A DNA stretch of 64,000 nucleotides from an uncultured Bacteroidota bacterium (GCA_903913315.1 CAIWKX010000028.1:1-64000), one strand, 5' to 3'; counted from the stretch's first letter, positions 34,165-42,857 are shown. Notes: a model not told the origin generated them from the letters alone. Program-made: numbers and translations.

Positions 34165-35019
34165 ATGAAAACTAATTCTTTTTTTGCAAAAAAAATATCC
34201 ATTTATTCAATACTTGGATTTTTTACATTGATTGTAACTTCTTGTGGTTCTTATCAAAATTCATCGTATTATGATAATGATGGCGTCTATGGTTCTAATG
34301 AAAAACCTAAACAAATAGAAGAACCTAAATCTAATAGTGGCTATTATAAAGAATATTTCAGCAACTTAAATAAAGATAACGAACAAGTTTTTACTGATGT
34401 CGATAAATACTCTTCTTATAATGATACCATGCCAAATAATGGAAATGGAACGAATAACTTATATCAGGATCAATCAAACTACACTGGATGGGGTTCAAAT
34501 CCTGATAATGTTTCTGTAAATGTTTATGAAAACAATATGGGATGGAATAATTATGGTTTTTATGGTAACAATTGGGGATACGGTGCTGGATACTATGGAA
34601 ATTATTGGGGATGGAATCCATGGTATGGGCCAAGTTGGGGATGGAATCTATGGTATGGGCCAAGCTGGTATGGAAACTATGGATATGGGTATTATGGAAA
34701 TAATTGGGGTTGGAATTATGGCCATTTAGGACATAATTATGCCTATTCGGGAGGAAGAAGAAACAACAATTTAATTGGAAATGGATATGGAAATTATTCT
34801 GGCAGAAGATCTTCATCAGTAATAGGAGTACCAAGAAAAAATAATAACTCTGTTTCGCCAAGAAATTCAACAAATTATACTACTAGAAATTACAATAATA
34901 ACACTAACTCTTCTACAAGATCTTATACTCCTTCTAGTTCATCACCAAGATCTTACGGTGGCGGTGGTAGAAGTTATGGCGGTGGTGGTGGAAGATCTGG
35001 CGGTGGCGGAAGACGTTAA
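34165..35019 (+). CDS. Trp/Gly/Tyr/Asn-rich lipoprotein of unknown function
   Basis: Starting at the ATG (MKTNSFFAKKISIY) gives 284 residues with a lipoprotein signal and lipobox cysteine C27 (TLIVTSC). The central part (about residues 120-195) is low-complexity and rich in Trp, Gly, Tyr and Asn. It includes two tandem WGWNxWYGPS decapeptides encoded by a 30-base direct repeat. The C-terminal part is rich in Asn, Ser, Arg and Gly and ends in GGGGRR-type runs. No enzymatic domain is seen. It would sit on a membrane surface, perhaps as an adhesive or structural protein, which is a guess. A FadL-like porin gene follows 36 bases later. Confidence 0.8.
   Translation: MKTNSFFAKKISIYSILGFFTLIVTSCGSYQNSSYYDNDGVYGSNEKPKQIEEPKSNSGYYKEYFSNLNKDNEQVFTDVDKYSSYNDTMPNNGNGTNNLYQDQSNYTGWGSNPDNVSVNVYENNMGWNNYGFYGNNWGYGAGYYGNYWGWNPWYGPSWGWNLWYGPSWYGNYGYGYYGNNWGWNYGHLGHNYAYSGGRRNNNLIGNGYGNYSGRRSSSVIGVPRKNNNSVSPRNSTNYTTRNYNNNTNSSTRSYTPSSSSPRSYGGGGRSYGGGGGRSGGGGRR
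34606..34665 (+). repeat. Two 30-base tandem repeats inside the lipoprotein gene
   Basis: The unit TGGGGATGGAATCCATGGTA.. recurs with two base changes and encodes WGWNPWYGPS then WGWNLWYGPS, in frame. Confidence 0.85.
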
Positions 35020-35055
35020 ATTAAAAACAAAAAACATAAATAATATTAATATACT

Positions 35056-36570
35056 ATGAAAAAGATTTTTGCATTAATAATAGCTAGCTTGGCTATAACT
35101 TCAATTGAAGCCCAAGATATAAATGACGCTCTACGTTATGCTCAAACAGATTTAGGAGGAACAGCAAGATTTAGAGCTATGAGTGGTGCTTTTGGAGCAC
35201 TTGGAGGAGATTTTTCTTCTATAAATATTAACCCTGCTGGATCAGCAATTTTTGCGAATAATCAGGTTGGATTCACATTAAGCAATTACAATACAACTAA
35301 TAATTCTAGTTATTTTGGAAATAATACTTCCGATAAAAGAAACTCATTTGATCTGAATCAAGCAGGTGGTGTTTTTGTTTTTAATAATTATAACAAAAGA
35401 AGTGATTGGAAAAAATTTGCTTTTACTTTAAACTATGATAATGCTAAAAATTTAGATAACTCCACTTTTTCTGCAGGTACTAACCCAAATAATTCTGTTG
35501 CTAATTATTTCTTAGGTTATGCCAATGGTGTTTCTTTAGGAACTTTAAATAATTATAATTTTGGGGATTTATATTATAATGAGCAACAAGCATATTTAGG
35601 ATACAATTCTTATATAATTGACCCTTTAGCAAATACTGACAATAATACTGGTTATAAATCCAATGTAGCTCCTGGAGGAAACTATTATCAAGAAAATAGG
35701 ACTCAAACTACCGGATATAATAGTAAACTTGCTTTCAATTTTTCTGGACAGTATACTGATAAATGGTTTTTTGGATTGAATTTAAACTCTCATTTTGTAG
35801 ATTATAGACAATCAAGTAGTTTTTATGAATCCAATAGCAATCCAAAAAACGCTACTGGATCAACTGTTGATGTAATCCAATTTAACAACGATTTATATAC
35901 ATATGGAAGTGGATTTTCATTTAATTTAGGAACAATCTTCAAACCTGTTAAAGAAGTTCGACTTGGTTTAGCATATGAATCTCCAACATGGTATAGATTA
36001 ACTGATGAGTTAAGCCAAAGAGTTACTACTTCTGGTTATGGATTAAATTCTACTCAAGATAATACGCAATATTCAGGTGTTACAACTGACCCAAATACCA
36101 CAATGGTTTTTCAACCATATAAATTACAAACTCCAGGAAAGGTGACGGGTAGTTTTGCTTATCTTTTTGGTAAACGAGGCCTATTGAGTTTAGATTATGC
36201 GATTAAAGATTATAGTGGCACAACCTATAGTCCCGCCAATGATTTCTCAAATACAAATGCAATAATGTCTAGCACTTTAACTAAATCAAGTGAAGTTAGA
36301 ATTGGTGGTGAATATAAAATAAGAAAAGTAAGCCTTCGTGGAGGTTATCGTTGGGAACAAAGCCCCTATAAAGATGGTAAAACCATAAGCGATTTGACAG
36401 GATATTCTGGAGGTTTAGGCTTCAATTTTGGTGCAACTAAATTGGATTTAGCATATTCATATGCTAAACGTGATTATGACCAACAATTTTTCTCTCAAGG
36501 GTTAACCGATGCTGCTAGAATTAAATCCGTAAATAACAATGTAAGTTTAACTTTATTGTTTGAATTATAA
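35056..36570 (+). CDS. OmpP1/FadL-family outer membrane protein
   Basis: The 504-residue protein has a Sec signal peptide (MKKIFALIIASLAITSIEAQ) and then the FadL-like start DINDALRYAQTDLGGTARFRAMSGAFGALGGD and NINPAGSAIF. The rest alternates like a beta barrel with many Asn, Tyr and Ser residues and ends in aromatic LTLLFEL. FadL proteins let hydrophobic compounds cross the outer membrane, but the substrate here is unknown. The gene likely shares a transcript with the lipoprotein gene upstream and ends at a clear terminator. Confidence 0.88.
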   Translation: MKKIFALIIASLAITSIEAQDINDALRYAQTDLGGTARFRAMSGAFGALGGDFSSININPAGSAIFANNQVGFTLSNYNTTNNSSYFGNNTSDKRNSFDLNQAGGVFVFNNYNKRSDWKKFAFTLNYDNAKNLDNSTFSAGTNPNNSVANYFLGYANGVSLGTLNNYNFGDLYYNEQQAYLGYNSYIIDPLANTDNNTGYKSNVAPGGNYYQENRTQTTGYNSKLAFNFSGQYTDKWFFGLNLNSHFVDYRQSSSFYESNSNPKNATGSTVDVIQFNNDLYTYGSGFSFNLGTIFKPVKEVRLGLAYESPTWYRLTDELSQRVTTSGYGLNSTQDNTQYSGVTTDPNTTMVFQPYKLQTPGKVTGSFAYLFGKRGLLSLDYAIKDYSGTTYSPANDFSNTNAIMSSTLTKSSEVRIGGEYKIRKVSLRGGYRWEQSPYKDGKTISDLTGYSGGLGFNFGATKLDLAYSYAKRDYDQQFFSQGLTDAARIKSVNNNVSLTLLFEL

Positions 36571-36592
36571 TTCTTTAAAAGAAAACATATTT

Positions 36593-36622
36593 AAAACCAT
36601 TCCTCATCGAATGGTTTTTTTA
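36593..36622 (+). terminator. Terminator after the porin gene
   Basis: AAAACCATTC pairs with GAATGGTTTT around CTCATC, followed by a T run. Confidence 0.9.
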
Positions 36623-36680
36623 TACTTCATAGATGACCAACTAACAAGCCTGAAAGTTTCGCTTCTTAAAATAAATAATG

Positions 36681-36688
36681 TAATTTTG
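36681..36688 (+). promoter_or_regulatory. -7 box for rimO
   Basis: TAATTTTG matches TAnnTTTG and lies 19 bases before the rimO ATG. Confidence 0.5.
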
Positions 36689-36707
36689 CACCCCAATTAA
36701 AAAAGGT

Positions 36708-38009
36708 ATGAGAACCAAATCGGTAAAAAAAAATAAAATCAATGTCATAACACTTGGGTGTTCAAAAAACACTTACGATAGTGAGGTTTTAATGGGACAA
36801 TTAAGAGCCAGTGGAAAAGATGTTGTTCATGAAGAAGAAGGAAATATTGTAGTAATAAACACCTGTGGTTTTATTGATAATGCTAAAGAAGAATCAGTAA
36901 ATACAATATTGGAATATGCTGACAAAAAAGAGAGAGGAATTGTAGATAAAGTATTTGTAACCGGATGCTTATCTGAACGATATCGTCCTGATTTAGAAAA
37001 AGAAATTCCAAATGTTGATCAATATTTTGGAACAACTGAATTACCCCTACTATTAAAAGCACTTGGTGCCGATTATAAGCACGAGTTACTAGGAGAAAGA
37101 TTGACTACCACTCCAAAAAATTACGCCTACTTGAAAATTGCTGAAGGTTGTGACAGACCTTGTAGTTTCTGTGCAATTCCAATTATGCGAGGCAAACACG
37201 TTTCACAATCTATTGAGAAATTAGTTAAAGAGTCTGAAGGTTTAGCTAAAAATGGTGTGAAAGAATTAATTCTTATTGCTCAAGATTTGACGTATTACGG
37301 GTTGGATTTATACAAAAAACGCAATCTAGCTGAATTGCTTGAGAATTTGGTTAAAGTTGAAGGAATTGAATGGATTCGCTTGCATTATGCCTTCCCTACT
37401 GGATTTCCGATGGATGTTTTGGAATTGATGAAACGTGAACCAAAGATTTGTAATTACATTGACATTCCATTACAACATATTTCAGATAGAATTCTAAAAT
37501 CTATGAAACGTGGAACGACAAAAGAGAAAACTACTAAACTCCTTAAAGATTTCCGTGAAGCTGTTCCTGGCATGACTATTAGAACTACTTTAATTGTTGG
37601 TTATCCTGGCGAAACTCAAGAAGATTTTGAAATTATGCGAGACTGGGTTCAAGAGATGAAATTTGAACGATTGGGCTGTTTTACGTATTCTCACGAAGAA
37701 AATACTGGCGCTTTTGCTTTGGAAGATGATGTTCCTGAAGAAGTTAAAAAAGCGCGTGCTCAAGAAATAATGGATTTACAATCGCAAATTTCTTGGGATT
37801 TAAATCAAGAGAAAATTGGGAACACTTTTAAATGTGTAATAGATCGTAAAGAAGGTGAACATTTTATTGGAAGAACAGAATTTGATAGCCCAGATGTAGA
37901 CAATGAAGTCTTAATTGATGCTTCAAAATTCTATGTAAAAACAGGAGAGTTTATCAATGTGAAAATTATCGATGCCACTGAATATGATTTATATGCTGAG
38001 CCTGTTTAG
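36708..38009 (+). CDS. rimO: Ribosomal protein S12 methylthiotransferase RimO
   Basis: RimO adds a methylthio group to the conserved aspartate of ribosomal protein S12. The 433-residue protein has an N-terminal UPF0004 domain (VITLGCSKNTYDSEVLMGQL, INTCGFID, VTGCLSERY) whose three cysteines bind one Fe-S cluster. The radical SAM domain has CDRPCSFCAIPIMRG for the second cluster, and a C-terminal TRAM domain follows. The spacing favours RimO over the tRNA enzyme MiaB. It has its own promoter and is followed on the same strand by a small secreted protein gene. Confidence 0.94.
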   Translation: MRTKSVKKNKINVITLGCSKNTYDSEVLMGQLRASGKDVVHEEEGNIVVINTCGFIDNAKEESVNTILEYADKKERGIVDKVFVTGCLSERYRPDLEKEIPNVDQYFGTTELPLLLKALGADYKHELLGERLTTTPKNYAYLKIAEGCDRPCSFCAIPIMRGKHVSQSIEKLVKESEGLAKNGVKELILIAQDLTYYGLDLYKKRNLAELLENLVKVEGIEWIRLHYAFPTGFPMDVLELMKREPKICNYIDIPLQHISDRILKSMKRGTTKEKTTKLLKDFREAVPGMTIRTTLIVGYPGETQEDFEIMRDWVQEMKFERLGCFTYSHEENTGAFALEDDVPEEVKKARAQEIMDLQSQISWDLNQEKIGNTFKCVIDRKEGEHFIGRTEFDSPDVDNEVLIDASKFYVKTGEFINVKIIDATEYDLYAEPV

Positions 38010-38053
38010 AATTACAAAAAAATATTTATTTTTATACCCTTAAACAATTTGAA

Positions 38054-38545
38054 ATGAAAACATTAAAAAACATCGTAACAATTAGCTTTATTCTGTTATC
38101 TTTTAATATAGTTTCCGCACAATATGGTGGTGGTGGAATGGGTGGTGGCATGGGAGGCGGAATGAACCGTGGCGGAATGGGTAGAAATCCCCAAAGTATG
38201 CAAAACACAAATAACTTTGGTAAAAATAAAAGCCCTGAGGAAATTGAAAAAGAAAGAGCAGAAAATCTTAATAAAAGCATTGAAAAAATGACTAAAGATT
38301 TAAATTTAGATGATCTTCAAGTAATTGTTATTAGAAAAGAAATTGAAGCAGGAGCTAAAAGTATTTCAGCAGTTACAAAAAGTGAAATTTCTAACGATGA
38401 AAAAATTAAAGAAGTCGATGCCATCAATGAAAAAACAGATAGAACAATAAATACTTATTTAAACCCAGAGCAAAAAGAAAAATATAAAAAATATATTGAA
38501 GAGCGAAAAGATAGAATGGAAAAATATAAAATGTCTAGAAATTAA
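38054..38545 (+). CDS. Secreted Gly/Met-rich protein with helical C-terminal domain
   Basis: The 163-residue protein has a Sec signal peptide (MKTLKNIVTISFILLSFNIVSAQ), a Gly/Met run (YGGGGMGGGMGGGMNRGGMG) and a charged helical domain (residues ~65-160) with LNLDDLQVIVIRKEIEAG and LNPEQKEKYKKYIEERKDRM. The helical part resembles the Spy/CpxP-like pattern of small periplasmic proteins where a residue run before LxPEQ repeats. The Met-rich stretch could bind copper, but that is a guess. It is followed by a terminator. Confidence 0.75.
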   Translation: MKTLKNIVTISFILLSFNIVSAQYGGGGMGGGMGGGMNRGGMGRNPQSMQNTNNFGKNKSPEEIEKERAENLNKSIEKMTKDLNLDDLQVIVIRKEIEAGAKSISAVTKSEISNDEKIKEVDAINEKTDRTINTYLNPEQKEKYKKYIEERKDRMEKYKMSRN

Positions 38546-38569
38546 TATTTTCTTTGAAATATAAAAAAA

Positions 38570-38600
38570 TCCAAAACGTAATCGTTTTGGAGTTTTTTTA
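38570..38600 (+). terminator. Terminator between the secreted protein and DUF1573 genes
   Basis: TCCAAAACG pairs with CGTTTTGGA around TAAT and is followed by T7, between convergent genes. Confidence 0.85.
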
Positions 38601-38625
38601 TGCAAATAACAAACCCTTTATGTGC

Positions 38626-39039
38626 TTATTTTTTAGCTACAACCGTTCCTTTAAAGAGTAACGTTTTTGGAGTTTCCTCAGCACTAGTAGTAACCGTAAT
38701 AGTTTTTGAAAAAGGTCCTGCATTGGCTGCATTGAACGTAGCTTTTACATAACCTGTTTTTCCAGGTGCTATAGATTCCTTAGTGTAATCAGCATTAGTA
38801 CAACCACATCCTGGTTTTACACTGGTAATTAAGACTCCTTTTTCACTTGTATTCTTAAATTCAAACTCAATTAATTTGGGAGTTCCTTGTGGAATCTCAC
38901 CGACTTCAACGGTCTCGCTTTTCCAAGTTAATTGCGTTGATTTTAATTCTTTTATCATTCCATTTTTTGAGTTTGGAAGGATTGAGAATGACATTAGTAC
39001 TAAAGTCAATCCAAGTAATGTAATTTTTAATGTTTTCAT
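38626..39039 (-). CDS. DUF1573 secreted protein
   Basis: The 137-residue protein has a signal peptide (MKTLKITLLGLTLVLMSFSI) and a DUF1573 beta-sandwich (VEVGEIPQGTPKLIEFEFKNTSEKGVLI, VKPGCGCTNADYTKESIAPGKTGYV). The GCGCT motif is typical of the family. DUF1573 resembles immunoglobulin-like surface modules and its role is unknown. It is divergent from the two-component kinase gene, with its own -7 box about 60 bases upstream. Confidence 0.9.
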   Translation of the reverse strand: MKTLKITLLGLTLVLMSFSILPNSKNGMIKELKSTQLTWKSETVEVGEIPQGTPKLIEFEFKNTSEKGVLITSVKPGCGCTNADYTKESIAPGKTGYVKATFNAANAGPFSKTITVTTSAEETPKTLLFKGTVVAKK

Positions 39040-39099
39040 AATTTGTACTTTTTAATGTTACTATTCGTTTTTTGATTGTGTCCATTCGTTTGAACAATC

Positions 39100-39107
39100 C
39101 AAAAGTA
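39100..39107 (-). promoter_or_regulatory. -7 box for the DUF1573 gene
   Basis: TACTTTTG reads on the minus strand about 60 bases before the ATG. Confidence 0.45.
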
Positions 39108-39253
39108 TTTCAATTACTTTCATCTCCGTGTTAAGCGGTTTCAAATGTTTGTTAATGACTTGTTAACAATGAAATACTAATCTTTTTTTTAGTAATATTA
39201 CATTCGAAAACAAACAAAAATCATTACCTATTGACCAATTTGTCGTAAAACTC

Positions 39254-40507
39254 ATGAAAGCTAAAAATCTTAATATTATAATTGTTCTGGGACTTATTGC
39301 AACGATTGGAATATTGATTGCACAATTACTTTGGACAAAAGAAGCCTTCCATTTGGAGGAAAAAAAGTTTTCACAAAAAGCAAATATTGCCTTATTGGAA
39401 GTAGTGAAGAAATTATATCGAGGAACTAATAGTGAATTCCCTTCTGCTAATCCGATTAAGAAAATGGCTAACGATTATTATATTGTCAATATTGATAATG
39501 ATTTTGAGCCAAAAATATTAGAATACTATTTAAAAACCGAATTTACCAAGTTTAATATCAATACTGATTTTGAATATGCTATGTACAATTGCCAAAGTGA
39601 CGAGATGGTTTATGGAAATTATATTTCTTTAACGGATAAATCCCCAGAGAAAAGAACAGTATATTTCCCTAAACACAAGAATTTAGTCTATTACTTTGCT
39701 ATTCGCTTTCCAAATGAAACTACTTATTTGTTCAGTTCTCTTCGGTTTTGGTTTGTACTTTCTTTTGCTTTAATCATCATTTTATTGGTTTATGTGTATT
39801 CTATTTATACTATAATCCAACAAAAAAAATATTCAGAACTGCAGCGTGATTTCATTAATAATATGACACATGAGTTTAAAACACCACTATCTTCCATCCT
39901 ACTCGCTTCTAATTATTTGAATAAACAAGAGGTCATTCAGAAGGACGAGAAATTAGAAAAATATACCGAAATCATAATCAATCAAAGTAAAAAACTCAAC
40001 AGCCACATTGAACAGATTCTTACTATTGCTAAATCCGATAATGCTCCTATGAAAATGGAACTCAAAGAAGTTTCCATTATTCCAATACTAAAAGATGTAG
40101 TTGAAAACATGCAACTCAAACATGATAATTTAGTTGTCAAAATCAATGCTGACAAAGAGTTTCTTATTCAGGCTGATGAATTTCATTTTACTAATATTGT
40201 CTATAATTTATTAGATAATTCGATAAAATACTGTGAAGACAATCCATCCATAAATATTACCATTAAAGAAGAAAATAACTATGTCAAATTAGATTTTAAT
40301 GACAACGGAATTGGTATTTCTAACAAAAATTTAAATTTTATTTTTGATAAATTTTATAGAATTCCCAATAGTAAAACTAATGATGTGACGGGTTTCGGAC
40401 TTGGACTGTATTATGTTAAAAAGATTTGCACACAACACCATTGGAAGATTAGTGCCCAAAACAATAAAGGAAAAGGAATTACCATTTCTATTCTAATTGC
40501 AAGATAA
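39254..40507 (+). CDS. Membrane sensor histidine kinase (two-component)
   Basis: The 417-residue kinase has a first membrane helix at about residues 7-26 and a second at about 165-188. Between them is a ~135-residue exported sensor region with no domain I recognise. The HisKA helix has H206 in FINNMTHEFKTPLSSILLAS. The HATPase domain has the N box VYNLLDNSIKYC, G1 FNDNGIGIS and G2 GFGLGLYYVKKIC. The OmpR-type regulator gene begins four bases after its stop, so the two form a pair. Confidence 0.93.
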   Translation: MKAKNLNIIIVLGLIATIGILIAQLLWTKEAFHLEEKKFSQKANIALLEVVKKLYRGTNSEFPSANPIKKMANDYYIVNIDNDFEPKILEYYLKTEFTKFNINTDFEYAMYNCQSDEMVYGNYISLTDKSPEKRTVYFPKHKNLVYYFAIRFPNETTYLFSSLRFWFVLSFALIIILLVYVYSIYTIIQQKKYSELQRDFINNMTHEFKTPLSSILLASNYLNKQEVIQKDEKLEKYTEIIINQSKKLNSHIEQILTIAKSDNAPMKMELKEVSIIPILKDVVENMQLKHDNLVVKINADKEFLIQADEFHFTNIVYNLLDNSIKYCEDNPSINITIKEENNYVKLDFNDNGIGISNKNLNFIFDKFYRIPNSKTNDVTGFGLGLYYVKKICTQHHWKISAQNNKGKGITISILIAR

Positions 40508-40511
40508 AACC

Positions 40512-41201
40512 ATGACAAATTATAAAATACTATACACTGAAGATGACGAAACTCTTGGGTTTCTGACAAAAGACAATCTAGAACAGTATTATGATGTTAC
40601 CCATTGTGCAGATGGAGCGCTGGCTTTAACCGCATTTAAATCGGGCTCCTACGACATCTGTATTTTAGATATTATGATACCTAAAATGGACGGATTTGAA
40701 TTGGCCGAAAACATTCGGAAAATCAATTCCGATGTACCGATTATCTTTCTTTCTGCCAAAACATTAAAGGAAGACCGAATCAAAGGATTGCGTTTGGGAG
40801 CTGATGATTACTTGATAAAACCATTTAGCATTGAAGAACTCCTACTCAAGATTGAAATTTTTTTAAAGCGTTCTCATAAAAATTCTATCTCTGACAAAAG
40901 TATTTATACCCTTGGAAAATATCAATTTGATAGTAAAAATTATGTAATCTTCACCAATGCTGAAAAAATAACACTCACGCAACGCGAATCGGATTTATTA
41001 AAATTGTTTTTAGACAATAAAAATGTAGTCCTTAAACGCGAAGAAATCTTAAAATCACTTTGGGGTGATGACGATTATTTTATGGGTAGAAGTTTGGATG
41101 TTTTTATTTCTCGCTTACGCAAAATAGTTGCTAACGAAAAAGGAATTGCTATTGAAAATCTTCACGGAATTGGATTTAGGTTTAGTTTAGAAAAAAACTA
41201 A
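40512..41201 (+). CDS. OmpR/PhoB-type response regulator
   Basis: The start is placed at the ATG of MTNYKILYTEDDE (229 residues), not the TTG in the ORF track that overlaps the kinase gene. The receiver has EDDE, D53 in CILDIMIPKMDGFEL and K in DYLIKPFS. The C-terminal winged helix (LTQRESDLLKLFLDNKNVVLKREEIL and SLDVFISRLRKIV) binds DNA. It is the likely partner of the upstream kinase. Its stop codon touches the stop of the convergent LysM gene with no gap and no terminator between. Confidence 0.94.
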   Translation: MTNYKILYTEDDETLGFLTKDNLEQYYDVTHCADGALALTAFKSGSYDICILDIMIPKMDGFELAENIRKINSDVPIIFLSAKTLKEDRIKGLRLGADDYLIKPFSIEELLLKIEIFLKRSHKNSISDKSIYTLGKYQFDSKNYVIFTNAEKITLTQRESDLLKLFLDNKNVVLKREEILKSLWGDDDYFMGRSLDVFISRLRKIVANEKGIAIENLHGIGFRFSLEKN

Positions 41202-42398
41202 TTACTCAGTAATCACTCTATTAATCTGAACGAAAGTTCTTGTATAATAAGGTTCTCTAGTTGATGAAACGATAACACCAGTACTAGTGGATGAATGGAT
41301 GAACTTAATTTCACCATCATTAGAAACTTCAGTAATCATACCCACATGACTTATTCTTCTGTGTCCAAACGTGGCAAAGAAAATTAAATCACCTTTTTGA
41401 GCATGTGCTCTATCAATTCTAATACCATAAGTAGCCATTTCATAGGAAGATCTAGGAAGAGTCATATTTACATTTTTAAAGGTATTAAACATCAATCCAG
41501 AACAATCAAATCCTGCACTGGTAGTACCTCCAGGACGATAATGTGTTCCTAAGTGTTCTGAAGCTTTTCCAATTAAAAAATCAGCTTTTGCCAAATTTCC
41601 AACCGGAATATTCTTTACATCAACAGCAATATCTTTTGGTGTATTAGCAATAGAATCTGCTATTTCTTCAGGGGCACTATGAATTCCTTTTTTTACAATT
41701 AACAGATAATCTACTGGAAGTCCATTTTCAATACCTGGATTTAATTTTTCCAAATCAGCGACGGTTACACCATATTGTTTTGAAATTCGATACAATGTTT
41801 CTTTTGCAAGCACCTTATGTACCACATCCACATTAGACACTACATCATCCATTTTGGTCACCTCTACTTTTTCTGGTTTTGAAGAGGTATCATCATCGAC
41901 TTTCAGAGTAGTAGCTTCATGATTAGGCACTTTAATTTTAGCCCCTTTTTTTAAATTACTAGTTTTCAACTCCGGATTCATTTCACAAAGAGCTTCCATC
42001 GAGATCCCATATTGTTTGGCAAGGCTATACAAAGTTTCTTTAGGCAAAACTACATGAACAATCGTTGCCTCTTTTGGAATTACAACTACAGTTTTTTTGT
42101 CTTTAACCTCTTTGAGACTTTCTTTCTTATCCTTCTTTTCGGCAGCTAATTCTTTTTTAGATTTCTTTTCTTTTTCTTTAAAGTTTTTATTTGGAATTTT
42201 AATCTCTTCGTTCAACCGCAAGATGGCTCCTTTGGTTTTTGGATTCAATTCATAGATGCTTTTTTCAGATACTTTATATTTTAAAGCAAGTCCTAATATA
42301 GATTCACCGCTTTTAATTTTATGTTTCAATATTTTTTGGGAAAAAACATTGCCACTACAAAACAAAGCAATTAGTATAAAAATTTTAACGAATTTCAT
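41202..42398 (-). CDS. LysM repeat and NlpC/P60 peptidoglycan hydrolase
   Basis: The 398-residue protein has a signal peptide, then LysM repeats at about 25-70, 112-157 and 193-238 (HKIKSGESILGLALKYKVSEK, HVVLPKETLYSLAKQYGIS, HKVLAKETLYRISKQYGVT). A Lys-rich linker separates the first two. The C-terminal NlpC/P60 domain has the catalytic cysteine in AGFDCSGLMFNTF and histidine in RRISHVGMITEV, followed by FIHSST. Such enzymes cut peptide stems in peptidoglycan, with LysM holding the wall. The upstream region holds the 21-bp repeat array. Confidence 0.93.
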   Translation of the reverse strand: MKFVKIFILIALFCSGNVFSQKILKHKIKSGESILGLALKYKVSEKSIYELNPKTKGAILRLNEEIKIPNKNFKEKEKKSKKELAAEKKDKKESLKEVKDKKTVVVIPKEATIVHVVLPKETLYSLAKQYGISMEALCEMNPELKTSNLKKGAKIKVPNHEATTLKVDDDTSSKPEKVEVTKMDDVVSNVDVVHKVLAKETLYRISKQYGVTVADLEKLNPGIENGLPVDYLLIVKKGIHSAPEEIADSIANTPKDIAVDVKNIPVGNLAKADFLIGKASEHLGTHYRPGGTTSAGFDCSGLMFNTFKNVNMTLPRSSYEMATYGIRIDRAHAQKGDLIFFATFGHRRISHVGMITEVSNDGEIKFIHSSTSTGVIVSSTREPYYTRTFVQINRVITE

Positions 42399-42581
42399 GG
42401 GTACTTATTTATGCCGAAAGAACAATACTGCCCTTTTTAAGGAGGCGCAATTTACAAATAAAATGCCTTTTACCGATGATTTTAACTTTCTTTTAATGGG
42501 TAATAATTCAATTCAAACTCATTTAAAAATTACTAATAAAGTTTATAATTCATTTACTACTGAAAGTATTTTCTTTGTTTT
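42399..42581. other. Gene-free spacer between the LysM gene and the repeat array
   Basis: This AT-rich stretch presumably contains the LysM gene promoter. I see no ORF worth calling; the 141-residue plus-strand ORF runs backwards over the LysM gene and the array and looks like a shadow. Confidence 0.5.
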
Positions 42582-42728
42582 GGTAGTGATACCGAGGCTT
42601 AGGGTAGTACTACCGAACCTTACGGTAGTGATACCGGAACCTCGGGTAGTTCTACCGAGCCTTTTGGTATTGATACCGTAACTTAAGGTATTGATACCGA
42701 TCCTGCCGGTATAGATACCAAAAGCATT
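42582..42728. repeat. Array of seven 21-bp repeats with palindromic GGTAnnnnTACC cores
   Basis: Seven 12-base cores of the form GGTAnnnnTACC occur at exact 21-base spacing, starting at 42582, 42603, 42624, 42645, 42666, 42687 and 42708. The four inner bases and the nine-base spacers vary, but GGTA and TACC are invariant in all seven. On the minus strand the array also reads as heptapeptides of type G(I/S/R)(T/N/Y)Txxx in a 92-residue ORF. That ORF starts two bases after the carboxylase terminator, so its expression is doubtful. The array is not a CRISPR: units are too short and the spacers are nine bases. Confidence 0.95.
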
Positions 42729-42822
42729 GGGACCACTCACTTTTTGTAGACTAGGCATAAATTTCTGGGAGTAATCATTAGATTGTGTAAACTCTAAAAA
42801 CCACCTACTATAATATCTCATA

Positions 42823-42857
42823 AAAAAAGCCGCCTTGTTTTGAACAAGACGGCTTTT
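42823..42857 (-). terminator. Terminator of the acyl-CoA carboxylase operon
   Basis: AAAAAGCCGCCTTGTT pairs with AACAAGACGGCTTTTT with one mismatch around a three-base loop. Confidence 0.88.

Noticed and set aside
34391-34873. 160-residue minus-strand ORF over the lipoprotein gene
   Set aside because: It is antisense to the low-complexity Trp/Gly/Tyr region, whose base bias keeps other frames open.
42256-42681. 141-residue plus-strand ORF across the LysM start and repeat array
   Set aside because: It overlaps the LysM gene in antisense and reads the array without a sensible protein pattern.
42582-42728. CRISPR-like array at the 21-bp repeats
   Set aside because: The units are only 21 bases with nine-base spacers, the cores are palindromic and vary inside, and no cas genes are present.
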